A stretch of DNA of 64,000 nucleotides from Sedimenticola_A sp040506895 (lineage in GTDB: Bacteria; Pseudomonadota; Gammaproteobacteria; Chromatiales; Chromatiaceae), in assembly GCA_040506895.1 (NCBI GenBank), contig JBEVVY010000001.1, positions 2,775,116 to 2,839,115 of the forward strand, written 5' to 3'. Under the pieces are notes generated by a model that worked only from the letters and a program-made list of their open reading frames with translations, made no database searches and was not told the origin of the DNA. Of the stretch, positions 53,408 through 61,989 are shown piece by piece (the stretch's first letter is position 1; each line of letters starts with the position of its first letter). Position numbers and translations under genes: made by a program.

Positions 53408-56128
53408 ATGGCTTTGGAGCAGGGAATGGCAACTTCCAGGATGGAGGGTAACCCGGTCATACAGTCCGACCAGGCCGGTATGCTTTATTCCAGCCTCTTT
53501 CAGTCCGTTTTCGTCACCTTCGTCGCTGCGCTTGTCTTTCTCGGTGTTCACTCCGAACACATGGGGTTAAACACCTCCCTCTCCTGGTTTTTCATGCTGT
53601 CAGTGGTTCTGTTCTGGCGCACCTACGAGGCCTGGAACTACCGCCAGGGGCGCCGGGCATCACGCTCCCCCCTGGACTGGCTCAGGTACCACCGTGCAGG
53701 AACACTCCTGACAGGGGCGGTATGGGGGCTGGCCGGGGTGCTCTTCTTTCCGATGGACGGGGTCCAGTACCAGCTCTTTACCGTGCTGGTGCTTGCCGGG
53801 CTGGCAGCAGGTGCCCTCAGCGTACACGCCCCGGACTACCTCTCCTATGTCAGCTACTCCATACCGACGCTTGTTCCCGTGGGCCTGGCATCCCTGTTAC
53901 AGGGTACCAACCTGCATCTCGGTATGGGCATCCTGGTGCTTGCACTGGCGCTCTTCCTGTTGCGTGCTGGCAAGCGCATGCACGCCTCTTTTCTCACCTC
54001 CCTGCAGCTCCGCTATGAAAACCTGGAACTGCTGGAAGGCCTTGAGCGGGAGAAGGCCCGGCTCGACAACCGCCTGGCGCGGGTGCTCGATGGCAGTGCC
54101 GGCGAGGTCTACGTCTTCGATGGCCAGAACCTCGCGTGCAAGATGGCCAATGCCGGCGCAGTGGAGGGCCTTGGCTATGGCGAGGAGGAGTTACGCGACC
54201 TGGGCGTACTGGATATCGTCGATGTCAAGGATCGGGGGGACTTCGAACTGATCACCGCTGCCCTGCGGCATACGCCGGAGCGTTCGATGGCGCTGCAGGT
54301 GAGGCACCGCAGAAAGGATGGCACTACCTACCCGGTAGAGGCGCGGCTGCTCTACACCGAGCGGGAAGAGCCGCCGGTCTTCGTGATGACAGCGCTGGAC
54401 GTGACGGTGCGTGCACAGGCGGAGAAGGTGGCCAGGGAGCGCCAGGCGCTGGTCCATTCGGTGGTATCCAGTGCGCCCATCTCTCTCTGGTCGCTGGACC
54501 TCCAGGGCAATTTCACCTTCTTCGTTGACACCGGCTTCTGGCAGAGCGACGAGTTCCCCAGGGCGAGCGTGGGCGAGAACATCTTTTCCGTGTTTTCCAC
54601 TAAACCGCAGATCGTGTCGGATGCCCACCAGGCGCTGGCGGGTGAGCGTTTCGTCACCGACATGGAGGTGGAGGGCAGCACATACGAGATCCACTACTCC
54701 CCCCTGCTGGATGCCGATCACCAGATGGCCGGCGCCATCGGCGTGGCGCTGGACAATACCGACCGCAAGCAGTACGAGCGAAAACTGATCCGGCAGGCCA
54801 ATTTCGATGATCTCACCGGCCTGCCCAACAAGAACTACCTGATGCCCAGGCTGATGGAGGCGTTTGTGCGGGCACGTCGCGAGCGCTGCAGGTTGGGTCT
54901 GCTGTTCATGGACCTGGACAATTTCAAGACCGTCAACGATACCCTGGGCCACAAGGCGGGCGACCAGTTGCTGCAGCAGGTGGGTGGCCGGGTACAGGAG
55001 ACCCTGCGCGATACCGATGCCCTCTACCGTATCAGCGGAGACGAATTCGTGGTGATGCTCGAGGGTCTGAAGCAGCCCCGGGACGCAGAGGTGGTGGCGC
55101 GCAAGGTGCTCGACAAGTTCGAGAATCCGTTCGTGCTTTCCGCCGGCGAGGTCTTCGCCACGGGCAGCATCGGTATCTGCTACTACCCGGATGATGGTGA
55201 GACCCCGGAGAAGCTGATGCAGTCCGCCGATGCCGCCATGTATGGAGCCAAGGCGAAGGGTCGCAATACATACCACCTCTTCACCCGCGAGATGCGCGAG
55301 GATGCGGAGCGGCGCATGGCGATCGAATCGAGACTTCGCCGGGCCATGGAGCGTGACGAGCTCAGCCTGGTCTACCAGCCGAAAGTGGCAACCGGCAACG
55401 GGGATATCAAGGGCGCCGAGGTGCTGTTGCGATGGCACAACCCGGACCTGGGCTGGGTGCCTCCGGACCAGTTCATCTCCATTGCCGAAGATGCCGGCCT
55501 GATCAACGAGATCGGCCGCTGGGTGATCGAGAAGGCCTGTGCAGAGGCGGTCCGGTGGCAGGCGCTCTGCACCGACCCGGTCAGTGTTGCCATCAATATA
55601 TCCTCCCGCCAGTTCAGGGGGGAGAACCTGCTCGAGGCTGTAGAGAGGGCGCTGGAGGATAGCAGCCTGCCTTCGGAACTGCTGGAACTCGAGATCACCG
55701 AGAGCCTGCTGGTGCAGGATGCCCCCGAGACCCTGGATATGCTCGATGCCCTGAGGCGGAAGGGGGTGAAGATGGCCCTCGACGACTTCGGCACCGGCTA
55801 CTCGTCCCTCAGTTACCTCAAGCGCTTCCCCATGGACGTGCTGAAGATCGACAGGTCGTTCGTGCGGGATATCGGCATCGATCCAAGTGACGAGGCGCTG
55901 GTGGAGGCCATTGTCGCCATGGCCCACGCCCTTGAACTGGAGCTGGTTGCAGAGGGTGTGGAGACCGCCGAGCAGATGCATTTTCTGCGGCTGCGCGATA
56001 TCGACCTGATCCAGGGTTACTACTACAGTCCGCCTGTCTCCAGTGACCGCTTCAGAGAGATGATATCGGCCACTCCGCCCAGGTTGCTGCCCAGGGAAGT
56101 GGAGGATACCGAGGTCTCGGTGGCGTAG
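53408..56128 (+). CDS. Membrane-bound PAS-GGDEF-EAL cyclic-di-GMP enzyme
   Basis: 906-residue bifunctional c-di-GMP protein. An N-terminal membrane sensor region (about 30-195, several hydrophobic spans) precedes two PAS-like domains (about 215-345 and 350-455). The GGDEF domain has SGDEF at 543-547. The EAL domain has EVL at 671-673, and NISSRQF, LELEITES, ALDDFGTGYSSLSYLKRFP and EGVET retain catalytic residues, so phosphodiesterase activity is likely. Cyclase activity is possible as SGDEF variants can be active. An ATG at 53426 has a better-spaced GGAG and may be the true start. Confidence 0.92.
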   Translation: MALEQGMATSRMEGNPVIQSDQAGMLYSSLFQSVFVTFVAALVFLGVHSEHMGLNTSLSWFFMLSVVLFWRTYEAWNYRQGRRASRSPLDWLRYHRAGTLLTGAVWGLAGVLFFPMDGVQYQLFTVLVLAGLAAGALSVHAPDYLSYVSYSIPTLVPVGLASLLQGTNLHLGMGILVLALALFLLRAGKRMHASFLTSLQLRYENLELLEGLEREKARLDNRLARVLDGSAGEVYVFDGQNLACKMANAGAVEGLGYGEEELRDLGVLDIVDVKDRGDFELITAALRHTPERSMALQVRHRRKDGTTYPVEARLLYTEREEPPVFVMTALDVTVRAQAEKVARERQALVHSVVSSAPISLWSLDLQGNFTFFVDTGFWQSDEFPRASVGENIFSVFSTKPQIVSDAHQALAGERFVTDMEVEGSTYEIHYSPLLDADHQMAGAIGVALDNTDRKQYERKLIRQANFDDLTGLPNKNYLMPRLMEAFVRARRERCRLGLLFMDLDNFKTVNDTLGHKAGDQLLQQVGGRVQETLRDTDALYRISGDEFVVMLEGLKQPRDAEVVARKVLDKFENPFVLSAGEVFATGSIGICYYPDDGETPEKLMQSADAAMYGAKAKGRNTYHLFTREMREDAERRMAIESRLRRAMERDELSLVYQPKVATGNGDIKGAEVLLRWHNPDLGWVPPDQFISIAEDAGLINEIGRWVIEKACAEAVRWQALCTDPVSVAINISSRQFRGENLLEAVERALEDSSLPSELLELEITESLLVQDAPETLDMLDALRRKGVKMALDDFGTGYSSLSYLKRFPMDVLKIDRSFVRDIGIDPSDEALVEAIVAMAHALELELVAEGVETAEQMHFLRLRDIDLIQGYYYSPPVSSDRFREMISATPPRLLPREVEDTEVSVA

Positions 56129-56184
56129 CTGGCGCCTGGGTCATGCTCTGAATATCTTCCCTCTCCCCGCCATTCTCTCACCCA

Positions 56185-56210
56185 TAAAAAAAGGGCCCAT
56201 CGGGCCCTTT
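56185..56210 (-). terminator. Rho-independent terminator of the malonyltransferase gene
   Basis: Read on the minus strand: AAAGGGCCC, short GAT loop, GGGCCC and a run of seven T. It lies about 20 bp after the stop at 56230. On the plus strand it may also act weakly for the convergent GGDEF/EAL gene. Confidence 0.9.
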
Positions 56211-56229
56211 CCTGGTTTGGGGGAGGGTG

Positions 56230-57207
56230 TCACTCCACCCCGGCGGTCGCCCTGATGCTCGCCAGGTTGATGGCGGGCAGGTACTCGGGCTTCGGCTTGG
56301 TGCGCCGGGTGAACTTCTTGATGATGCCCTCCAGGTTGGGGCGCTTCTCGGCCGGGCCCTCGCCACTGCCGATGCCGCCGCCGAATTCCACGAACAGGTT
56401 GATGCCGTCGTCCAGGGCGGTCTGCAGGCAGCCCACCCAGTTCACCGGGTGGAACAGCTGGAAGAAGAGGCGTGACTTGATGCTCTCCGCATCTTCCTGG
56501 TGGAAGCCGCCGGTGTAGTTGGAGAGGACGTTGAGCTTGGGTGCATTGATTTCGACCCGGTCCAGTTCATCGCGGAAGTGGCGCGCCGCGGTGACCATGT
56601 AGTAGGTATGGAAAGCGCCCTCGGTCTTGAGCCTCACCGCCCTCTTCTTGGGGTGTACTTCGGCCATCTCTGCGGCAAGTGCATCCAGGTCGGCACTGGC
56701 GCCACCCACCACGGTCTGGTCCGCGAGGTTGAGCCCTGCAATGCCGCAGAAGTGTTTGTCCGCCAGTGGGCGGGCGGTCTCCAGGTCTACGGTCAAGGCC
56801 GTCATCTCGCCCTCGCCGTGGGTGCCCATCAGTTCGCCGCGCTTGGAGACAAGGCGCAGTGCATCCTCGAAGCTCAGTGACTCGGCGGCGACCAGTGCGG
56901 AATACTCGCCGAGACTGTGTCCGGCGGCGGCTACCGGCTGGAGGGGTGTTTCCGCCAGTTCACGGTAGACCGTGAGGCAGGCAATGTGATGGGTGAGCAG
57001 CACCGGCTGGGTGAAGCGGGTGAGGTTGACCTGGTCGTCAGGATCTTCATGGGAGAGCCTGGCCATGTCGTAGCCCAGCACGTCACTCGCCTGCTCGTAG
57101 ATGTGGCGGGCAGACTCGAATTCTGCACAGAGATCACTGCCGATACCGGGGTATTGTGAGCCCTGGCCGGGGAAGATGTAGATGACGCGCTGATCCGTAT
57201 CGGACAT
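56230..57207 (-). CDS. ACP S-malonyltransferase (FabD-like paralogue)
   Basis: 325-residue acyltransferase fold. IFPGQGSQYPGIG is the N-terminal signature and the nucleophile Ser98 sits in GHSLGEYSAL; the catalytic His is probably in the GAFHTYYM segment. It stands alone with its own terminator rather than in a fab cluster, and its C-terminal part is longer than housekeeping FabD, so it may serve a specialised acyl carrier system. Not named fabD for that reason. Confidence 0.82.
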   Translation of the reverse strand: MSDTDQRVIYIFPGQGSQYPGIGSDLCAEFESARHIYEQASDVLGYDMARLSHEDPDDQVNLTRFTQPVLLTHHIACLTVYRELAETPLQPVAAAGHSLGEYSALVAAESLSFEDALRLVSKRGELMGTHGEGEMTALTVDLETARPLADKHFCGIAGLNLADQTVVGGASADLDALAAEMAEVHPKKRAVRLKTEGAFHTYYMVTAARHFRDELDRVEINAPKLNVLSNYTGGFHQEDAESIKSRLFFQLFHPVNWVGCLQTALDDGINLFVEFGGGIGSGEGPAEKRPNLEGIIKKFTRRTKPKPEYLPAINLASIRATAGVE

Positions 57208-57364
57208 GGTTCTGTTCTCCAGTTCAATTCGAGAGCCGGAGGATAGACATTTCCAGCCTGGAGAACAAGGGGAATCCCTTTTTTATCAGTCAACTAGCAC
57301 CGCCGGATACGAACCGGCGCGGATTGGGATATGATCGGTCTGAGACAGGATGGGGGCTGAGGCG

Positions 57365-57721
57365 ATGGAAGATCTCGATCTGGAGGGGTTCCGGGGGTTG
57401 CTCCTGCGGCGGCGGGATGAGCTGCAGGGGGTGGCGGATGAGGCCGAAGAGGCTGCCGGTACCGTCGAGCTGGACCAGTCCCGCGTGGGGCGCCTGTCAC
57501 GCATGGATGCTCTCCAGGCCCAGGCGATGTCCCAGGAGAATCAGCGGCGCAGGGAGGGTGAACAGAGGCGTATTGCCGCCGCTTTGAGAAGGATCAATGA
57601 AGGGGAGTACGGTTACTGCGTAGACTGTGGTGAACAGATCGCGCTGAAGCGCCTGGAGTTCGATCCTGCAGTTCCCCTCTGTATAACCTGCGCCAGCAGG
57701 TCGGAGAGAGGGAGCGGTTGA
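57365..57721 (+). CDS. DksA/TraR-family zinc-finger protein
   Basis: 118-residue protein with a coiled-coil N-terminal part and a C-terminal zinc finger CVDCGE...CITC (C4 type). It resembles TraR/DksA-like RNA polymerase modulators but is shorter than housekeeping DksA and lacks its full N terminus. The start at ATG 57365 is chosen over 57350 on family-like N terminus; both are possible. A GC hairpin (CGCCGG/CCGGCG at 57300-57318) precedes it. Confidence 0.85.
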   Translation: MEDLDLEGFRGLLLRRRDELQGVADEAEEAAGTVELDQSRVGRLSRMDALQAQAMSQENQRRREGEQRRIAAALRRINEGEYGYCVDCGEQIALKRLEFDPAVPLCITCASRSERGSG

Positions 57722-57772
57722 ACGGCTGTGGTTTGATTCACCTGGGGTGGATTGACGATTGTGGAGTGAGGA

Positions 57773-58006
57773 ATGACTGCGAAACTGATGGTGTTACAGA
57801 GTGCCGATCCCGAAAAGACCCGCCTGGTGAGGATTCCGGCCGATATGGATGAGCAGGAGGCATACCGGCACGCCACCGGTGTGATCGCCGCCGTGCAGGA
57901 GGCCAATGCCAACTGTAGCTGGGAGGATGTGGAGGATGCCCTGGATGACCACGGTTTCCAGGCGGTCGAGTTTGTGATCGGGCCTGCGCTGGCCTGCAGC
58001 CACTAG
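57773..58006 (+). CDS. Hypothetical 77-residue protein
   Basis: Not recognised. GGAGTGAGGA lies directly before the ATG at 57773, a good ribosome site. The product is acidic with predicted alternating strand and helix (KLMVLQS, EQEAYRHATGVIAAVQEA, EDVEDALDDHGFQAVEFV) and two Cys. No signal peptide or membrane span. Codon use matches neighbours. Starts 51 bp after the zinc-finger gene and may be cotranscribed with it. Confidence 0.65.
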   Translation: MTAKLMVLQSADPEKTRLVRIPADMDEQEAYRHATGVIAAVQEANANCSWEDVEDALDDHGFQAVEFVIGPALACSH

Positions 58007-58023
58007 GGTTCTGTCAGCAGGGC

Positions 58024-58521
58024 CTAGGTCGAGTGGACGCTCCCATTCCCCGGCGTTTCGGTTGAGGGTCCGCCGATCACGCCCTTGCGTTCGAAGGGCA
58101 GGGCAAAGGGGGAGCCTGCCTGGTGGATCTTGCCGTGGATCCGGTAGGTGAGGCTGTCTCCCTCGCGTTTCTCGAGGGCCCGCAACTGTTCGACGATATC
58201 GAACAGGCTGCTGCTCACCTCGACCTCGAGGACCGCCTCGCCGAAACCCTCCACGGTGACACGCTTGTCGCTCACTCCGCTGGCGAATGAACGGTCATTG
58301 ATCTCCACCTTGAAACTCATGCCGTCGATCTGCAGTTGCTCCGGGTTGGGATTCTGGATTCGCAGCGTGAGACCGTAGCGCTGTTCGAAGATCTCCATGT
58401 TGATCATCTTTATCCCGGTCAGGGTGACCCGGGGTGAATCCTGGCTCTGGGCCAGGCCGGCACAGCCGCTGAGTAGCGCCAGCATGAGCCAGCTGAGGGC
58501 CAATACAGTAGTTCGTGTCAT
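58024..58521 (-). CDS. LEA type 2 / WHy-domain lipoprotein
   Basis: 165-residue lipoprotein with lipobox LSGC (lipidated Cys20). The single LEA-14/WHy domain is seen in the MINMEIFEQRYGLTLRIQNPNPEQL segment and the VSSSLFDIVEQLRAL region. Role unknown; homologues are commonly envelope lipoproteins. Its start overlaps the stop of the TAXI receptor gene (ATGA at 58518-58521), showing a coupled pair. Confidence 0.85.
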   Translation of the reverse strand: MTRTTVLALSWLMLALLSGCAGLAQSQDSPRVTLTGIKMINMEIFEQRYGLTLRIQNPNPEQLQIDGMSFKVEINDRSFASGVSDKRVTVEGFGEAVLEVEVSSSLFDIVEQLRALEKREGDSLTYRIHGKIHQAGSPFALPFERKGVIGGPSTETPGNGSVHST

Positions 58522-59813
58522 GACGGGTTGCCCTCCAGGTGTTTGAGTTTTTCCCTGACCAGGCCGATGTGCAACCTCAGGTCATAGAGCTCCTCGGCAT
58601 AGGAGAGGGGCACGGAGACCTTGGAAACGTCCTCCTCGATGGCGTCGAGCTCTCCCATCGCCACATCTATGTCAGCCCCCGGCACATCACTTCGCCGGTC
58701 AATGGCGAGCACCTCGCGGTACCAGCGATAGATGCGGGATCGGATGCGCCAGCGATAGATTGGCGGCATCACCTTGAACAGGGGGATCATCAGTGCCAGC
58801 AGGGGCAGCAGCATCACTTTCAGACGGTCCACCAGGGTGGCGGCCCAGAACGGCAGGTAACGCTGCAGCAGGGGTGGCCCGAACTTGTAGAATCGCTTCG
58901 CCTCCTTGCTCAGTGGAAAGGCAAGGAACTGTGCGGCAGGGAACTGGCCTTGCTCCTCGAACCAGCCCCCCTCGCCGTGGACCTCGGAAGCGGCCTGCAG
59001 CAGCAGGTCGACCAGCGCAGGGTGCAGATCCTTGTGGGCCACCAGGTTGGCGCTGGCCGCCAGCAGGCGTGTCTCCCTGCGTGGCAGATTGTGCTCGAGA
59101 TTGATCACCCCCTCCGGCAGCACCACGGTGGAGAGGTACCGGTGCAGGCGTGCATAGGCGTCCGCACGATTGAAGCTCATGAGGCTGATCTCGGTAGAGT
59201 CCAGCAGTGCACGAACCACGGGAGAGAGGGGGGAGGCGACGAAGAACGCGGCGTCGATATCGCCCTTCAGCAGGGCGTCGGCCGCTGGACGGCCGCTCAG
59301 TTCAATCAGCCGGGTATTGGACGGGGTGATTGCGTTGTCGCTGAGAAGCTGCAGGGCGACCGCCCGGGTGCCGCTGCCCTCGGGTCCGATAGCGACTCTT
59401 TTTTCCTGCAGTCCGGTCAACCGGTCGAGCGTGAGGCTGCTGCGGTGGAAGACCCAGATCGGCTCGAAGTAGAGACTGCCGAGGGAGATCAGCTCGTCGC
59501 CCTGGCTTGCCTGCTCGGTGCCCCCCTGGATGAAGGCGATGTCGGCCTTACCGGATTCCAGCAGGGCGATGTTTTCAACGGATCCCTTGGTGTTGAGCAC
59601 CTCGAGCTGGATATCCTCGCGCTTGATGATCTCCCGGTAGCGTTGCCCGAAGAGGGAGTAGGCGCCCTCAAGGCCGCCGGTGGCAATGGTGATCCGTGCC
59701 GGCGGTGCAGGCTGCACGAACTGGAATGCCAGCAGGAAACCCAGCAGCGTGATTGCGATTGCGGGACCGAAGATATGAAGATGGTCTCTTAATGGATGGT
59801 GTTCTGAGCTCAA
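58518..59813 (-). CDS. TAXI-family TRAP-type solute receptor with membrane anchors
   Basis: 431-residue protein from a TTG at 59813 (AAGG upstream; an earlier TTG at 59873 is possible). An N-terminal membrane anchor (about 14-33) leads to a periplasmic substrate-binding domain of the TAXI type: ITIATGGLEGAYSLFGQRY, ADIAFIQGGTEQA and VAIGPEGSGTRAVA. A second membrane segment (about 325-350) and a cytoplasmic charged tail follow. No TRAP permease gene is in the window, so it may work in another role or with a distant permease. Confidence 0.85.
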   Translation of the reverse strand: MSSEHHPLRDHLHIFGPAIAITLLGFLLAFQFVQPAPPARITIATGGLEGAYSLFGQRYREIIKREDIQLEVLNTKGSVENIALLESGKADIAFIQGGTEQASQGDELISLGSLYFEPIWVFHRSSLTLDRLTGLQEKRVAIGPEGSGTRAVALQLLSDNAITPSNTRLIELSGRPAADALLKGDIDAAFFVASPLSPVVRALLDSTEISLMSFNRADAYARLHRYLSTVVLPEGVINLEHNLPRRETRLLAASANLVAHKDLHPALVDLLLQAASEVHGEGGWFEEQGQFPAAQFLAFPLSKEAKRFYKFGPPLLQRYLPFWAATLVDRLKVMLLPLLALMIPLFKVMPPIYRWRIRSRIYRWYREVLAIDRRSDVPGADIDVAMGELDAIEEDVSKVSVPLSYAEELYDLRLHIGLVREKLKHLEGNPS

Positions 59814-59943
59814 TGTTCCGGCCTTCAGGTTGCTTCTACAGGACACTATAGCCACAGCGGTGAAATTCCCCAATAGTTGTCGGCTGGAAGCCTGGCTTTT
59901 TATAGGTTATTAATGCGTTACATTGATAAAAAAGAGTCAGGCT

Positions 59944-60588
59944 ATGGGCTTTCTCAGAAAAAACGTAACCATGCCAACAGCCGAACAGGCGTTGCAAGGA
60001 CGCGGGGAACCGATGCAGGTCCCCCCGGTTCACTATGTGAATGGCCACCCGCTCACGCCACCCTACCCGGAGGGTCTGGAGCTTGCGCTTTTCGGAATGG
60101 GTTGCTTCTGGGGGGCGGAGCGGCGTTACTGGGAGGCGGATGGTGTCTTCAGTACCGCGGTCGGTTATGCGGCCGGCTACACGCCCAACCCCACCTATGA
60201 GGAAGTCTGCAGTGGCATGACGGGCCACAATGAAGTTGTCAGGGTGGTGTTCGATCCTGAACTCACGAGCTATGGAAAGCTGCTGCAGCTTTTCTGGGAG
60301 GCACACGACCCGACCCAGGGCATGCGCCAGGGTAACGATATGGGTACGCAGTATCGCTCGGGCATCTATACCTATAGCGCTGCGCAGAAAGAGGAGGCCG
60401 AGGCCTCGAAGGTGCTGTTTCAGCAGGCGCTGGATGCAAAGGGCTTCGGTCGGATCACAACCGAGATACTCGATGCCCCTGAGTTCTATTACGCTGAGCA
60501 TTATCACCAGCAGTACCTGGCCAAGAACCCGGGGGGGTATTGTGGCCTCGGTGGTACAGGCGTCAGCTGTCCTGAAGGCGTGGTCTGA
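59944..60588 (+). CDS. msrA: Peptide methionine sulfoxide reductase MsrA
   Basis: Reduces methionine-S-sulfoxide in proteins. The catalytic Cys54 is in GMGCFWGAER; the active-site segment GHNEVVRVVFDP and the YYAEHYHQQYL motif are conserved, and resolving cysteines lie near the C terminus (YCGLGGTGVSC). The 214-residue length from ATG 59944 suits the E. coli-type enzyme. Confidence 0.95.
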   Translation: MGFLRKNVTMPTAEQALQGRGEPMQVPPVHYVNGHPLTPPYPEGLELALFGMGCFWGAERRYWEADGVFSTAVGYAAGYTPNPTYEEVCSGMTGHNEVVRVVFDPELTSYGKLLQLFWEAHDPTQGMRQGNDMGTQYRSGIYTYSAAQKEEAEASKVLFQQALDAKGFGRITTEILDAPEFYYAEHYHQQYLAKNPGGYCGLGGTGVSCPEGVV

Positions 60589-60600
60589 AATCCCGTTCTC

Positions 60601-61062
60601 TCAGCAGCCCTCGCTGAAATCGTTGTTCAGCAGGTAGTCGTAGAGCATGACGGCCCTGGGATGCTTGTTGTCGGCAGCCCTGCCTATCCACTCCAATGCA
60701 TCGCTGTCATCCTCGGTTACGCCGATGCCGTTGAGGTACATCATGCCGAGTTGGAACTGGGCTTCGGCATGCCCCTGCAGGGCGGCCCGGTGGCACCACT
60801 CGAACGACCGGTACTCATCGCCGTGCGGTCCCCGTTCCGATTGGTAGACTACTGACAAGAGGTATTGGGCCTGGGGGTCATTGTTTTCCGCAACAGGGGT
60901 GAGGTACTCGATGGCCGAAGCGTAGCTTCCCGAGTTGAAGGCCATGAATCCCTTTTCCAGGTTGTCGGCCAACGAAGCCTGGCTGGCTGAAAACAGGCCG
61001 GTGATTATGCAGGCGCTGAACAATTTTCCGGTGCGGCTCAGTTTGCAGGTTGTCCTTTGCAT
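60601..61062 (-). CDS. Sel1-like repeat protein
   Basis: 153-residue exported protein. A signal peptide of about 32 residues (cleaved after SLA/D region) precedes tetratricopeptide-like Sel1 repeats, seen in AQAQYLLSVVYQ-type and AEAQFQLGMMYLNGIGV segments. Such proteins act as protein interaction scaffolds. It begins 14 bp after the cupin gene on the same strand. Confidence 0.85.
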   Translation of the reverse strand: MQRTTCKLSRTGKLFSACIITGLFSASQASLADNLEKGFMAFNSGSYASAIEYLTPVAENNDPQAQYLLSVVYQSERGPHGDEYRSFEWCHRAALQGHAEAQFQLGMMYLNGIGVTEDDSDALEWIGRAADNKHPRAVMLYDYLLNNDFSEGC

Positions 61063-61076
61063 GTCTGCACCTCCTG

Positions 61077-61796
61077 TCAGAATAACGATGGCGCTGTGTT
61101 GCGTATAGGGGAGCGCTGAGCCGGGTAGACCAAAATATCTTCAGCATTTCCCAGGAAAGGGTTGACGGGATAATAGAAGGTCTTCTCCCGCGCCTGTTCC
61201 GGCTTGAACTGCAGGCTCAACAAAACTGAACGGCTGCTTATCGATGAGAGGTCGTGGATGTTATGCCTGGCAGTGAAGAGGGTGTGATCACCAGGACCAA
61301 GCCGTGCATGGTCCTGGTGACTGAGCATCACCAGCCTGCCATTGGCGGACTGGGTTCTCCTGGCGCTGTAGACGGATGCCTCCAGGCGACCCTTGAGCAG
61401 CAGTTGGATGCCTGTGCCACCGGGATGATCATGCAGCGGAACCGGCGTGTCCCTGAAAGTCGTGAGCAGGCCAGCCCGGAAAATACCCGAACTGTAAAGC
61501 TGCAGATAGTGCCATGGTGTCGACAGGGGAGGGGGTTGGCGTTGCGCCTCGGCAAGGTGGTCGGAAAAAACCGCAAAGGTGTCGAGTTCGTCCGCAAGCT
61601 TCGACGTTGCCGTTACGAGGCACTCCCGGTGCACGGTAATCCTTCCTGGCCAGTAGAGCACGTTTATGGAGGATAGGAAGGCCTGCCACAGATCGGACCA
61701 TGCCGTTGAGGCACTGTTCCTGATCAGTGTCTCCCCGGGTGCGTGGAGGTCGCGGCATCCCTCTCGCTCTCCAGTGAATGATATCCGTTCATCCAT
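61077..61796 (-). CDS. Cupin, cysteine/thiol dioxygenase-like
   Basis: 239-residue single cupin barrel. PLHDHPGGTGIQLLLKGRLEAS carries two of the three iron-ligand His residues, with the third probably in HTLFTARHNIHDLSS. The pattern resembles cysteine dioxygenase and the ADO/PCO thiol dioxygenases that oxidise thiols to sulfinates. Substrate is unproven. Forms a pair with the Sel1 protein downstream. Weak ribosome site before ATG 61796. Confidence 0.75.
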   Translation of the reverse strand: MDERISFTGEREGCRDLHAPGETLIRNSASTAWSDLWQAFLSSINVLYWPGRITVHRECLVTATSKLADELDTFAVFSDHLAEAQRQPPPLSTPWHYLQLYSSGIFRAGLLTTFRDTPVPLHDHPGGTGIQLLLKGRLEASVYSARRTQSANGRLVMLSHQDHARLGPGDHTLFTARHNIHDLSSISSRSVLLSLQFKPEQAREKTFYYPVNPFLGNAEDILVYPAQRSPIRNTAPSLF

Positions 61797-61989
61797 CTCG
61801 TCAGTCTGTCCCTGCCTGTTTTGTGGTGCGATTGCTTCCTCGGCACCATGGCGATGAGAACTTAGACTAGACCGGTATGTTGCTAATTTCCAGGGAGAAA
61901 AGATCCTCGGAGATTGCCTACACGTGAGCAGGATGATTGCTTAGGAGGAGGCACACTTTTGCACTTTTATTGTGCGTTTTAGCGGTCAA

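Noticed and set aside
57300..57318. CGCCGG/CCGGCG hairpin before the DksA/TraR-type gene as a terminator
   Set aside because: No T tract and no gene ending just upstream on the plus strand; could be chance in GC-rich DNA.
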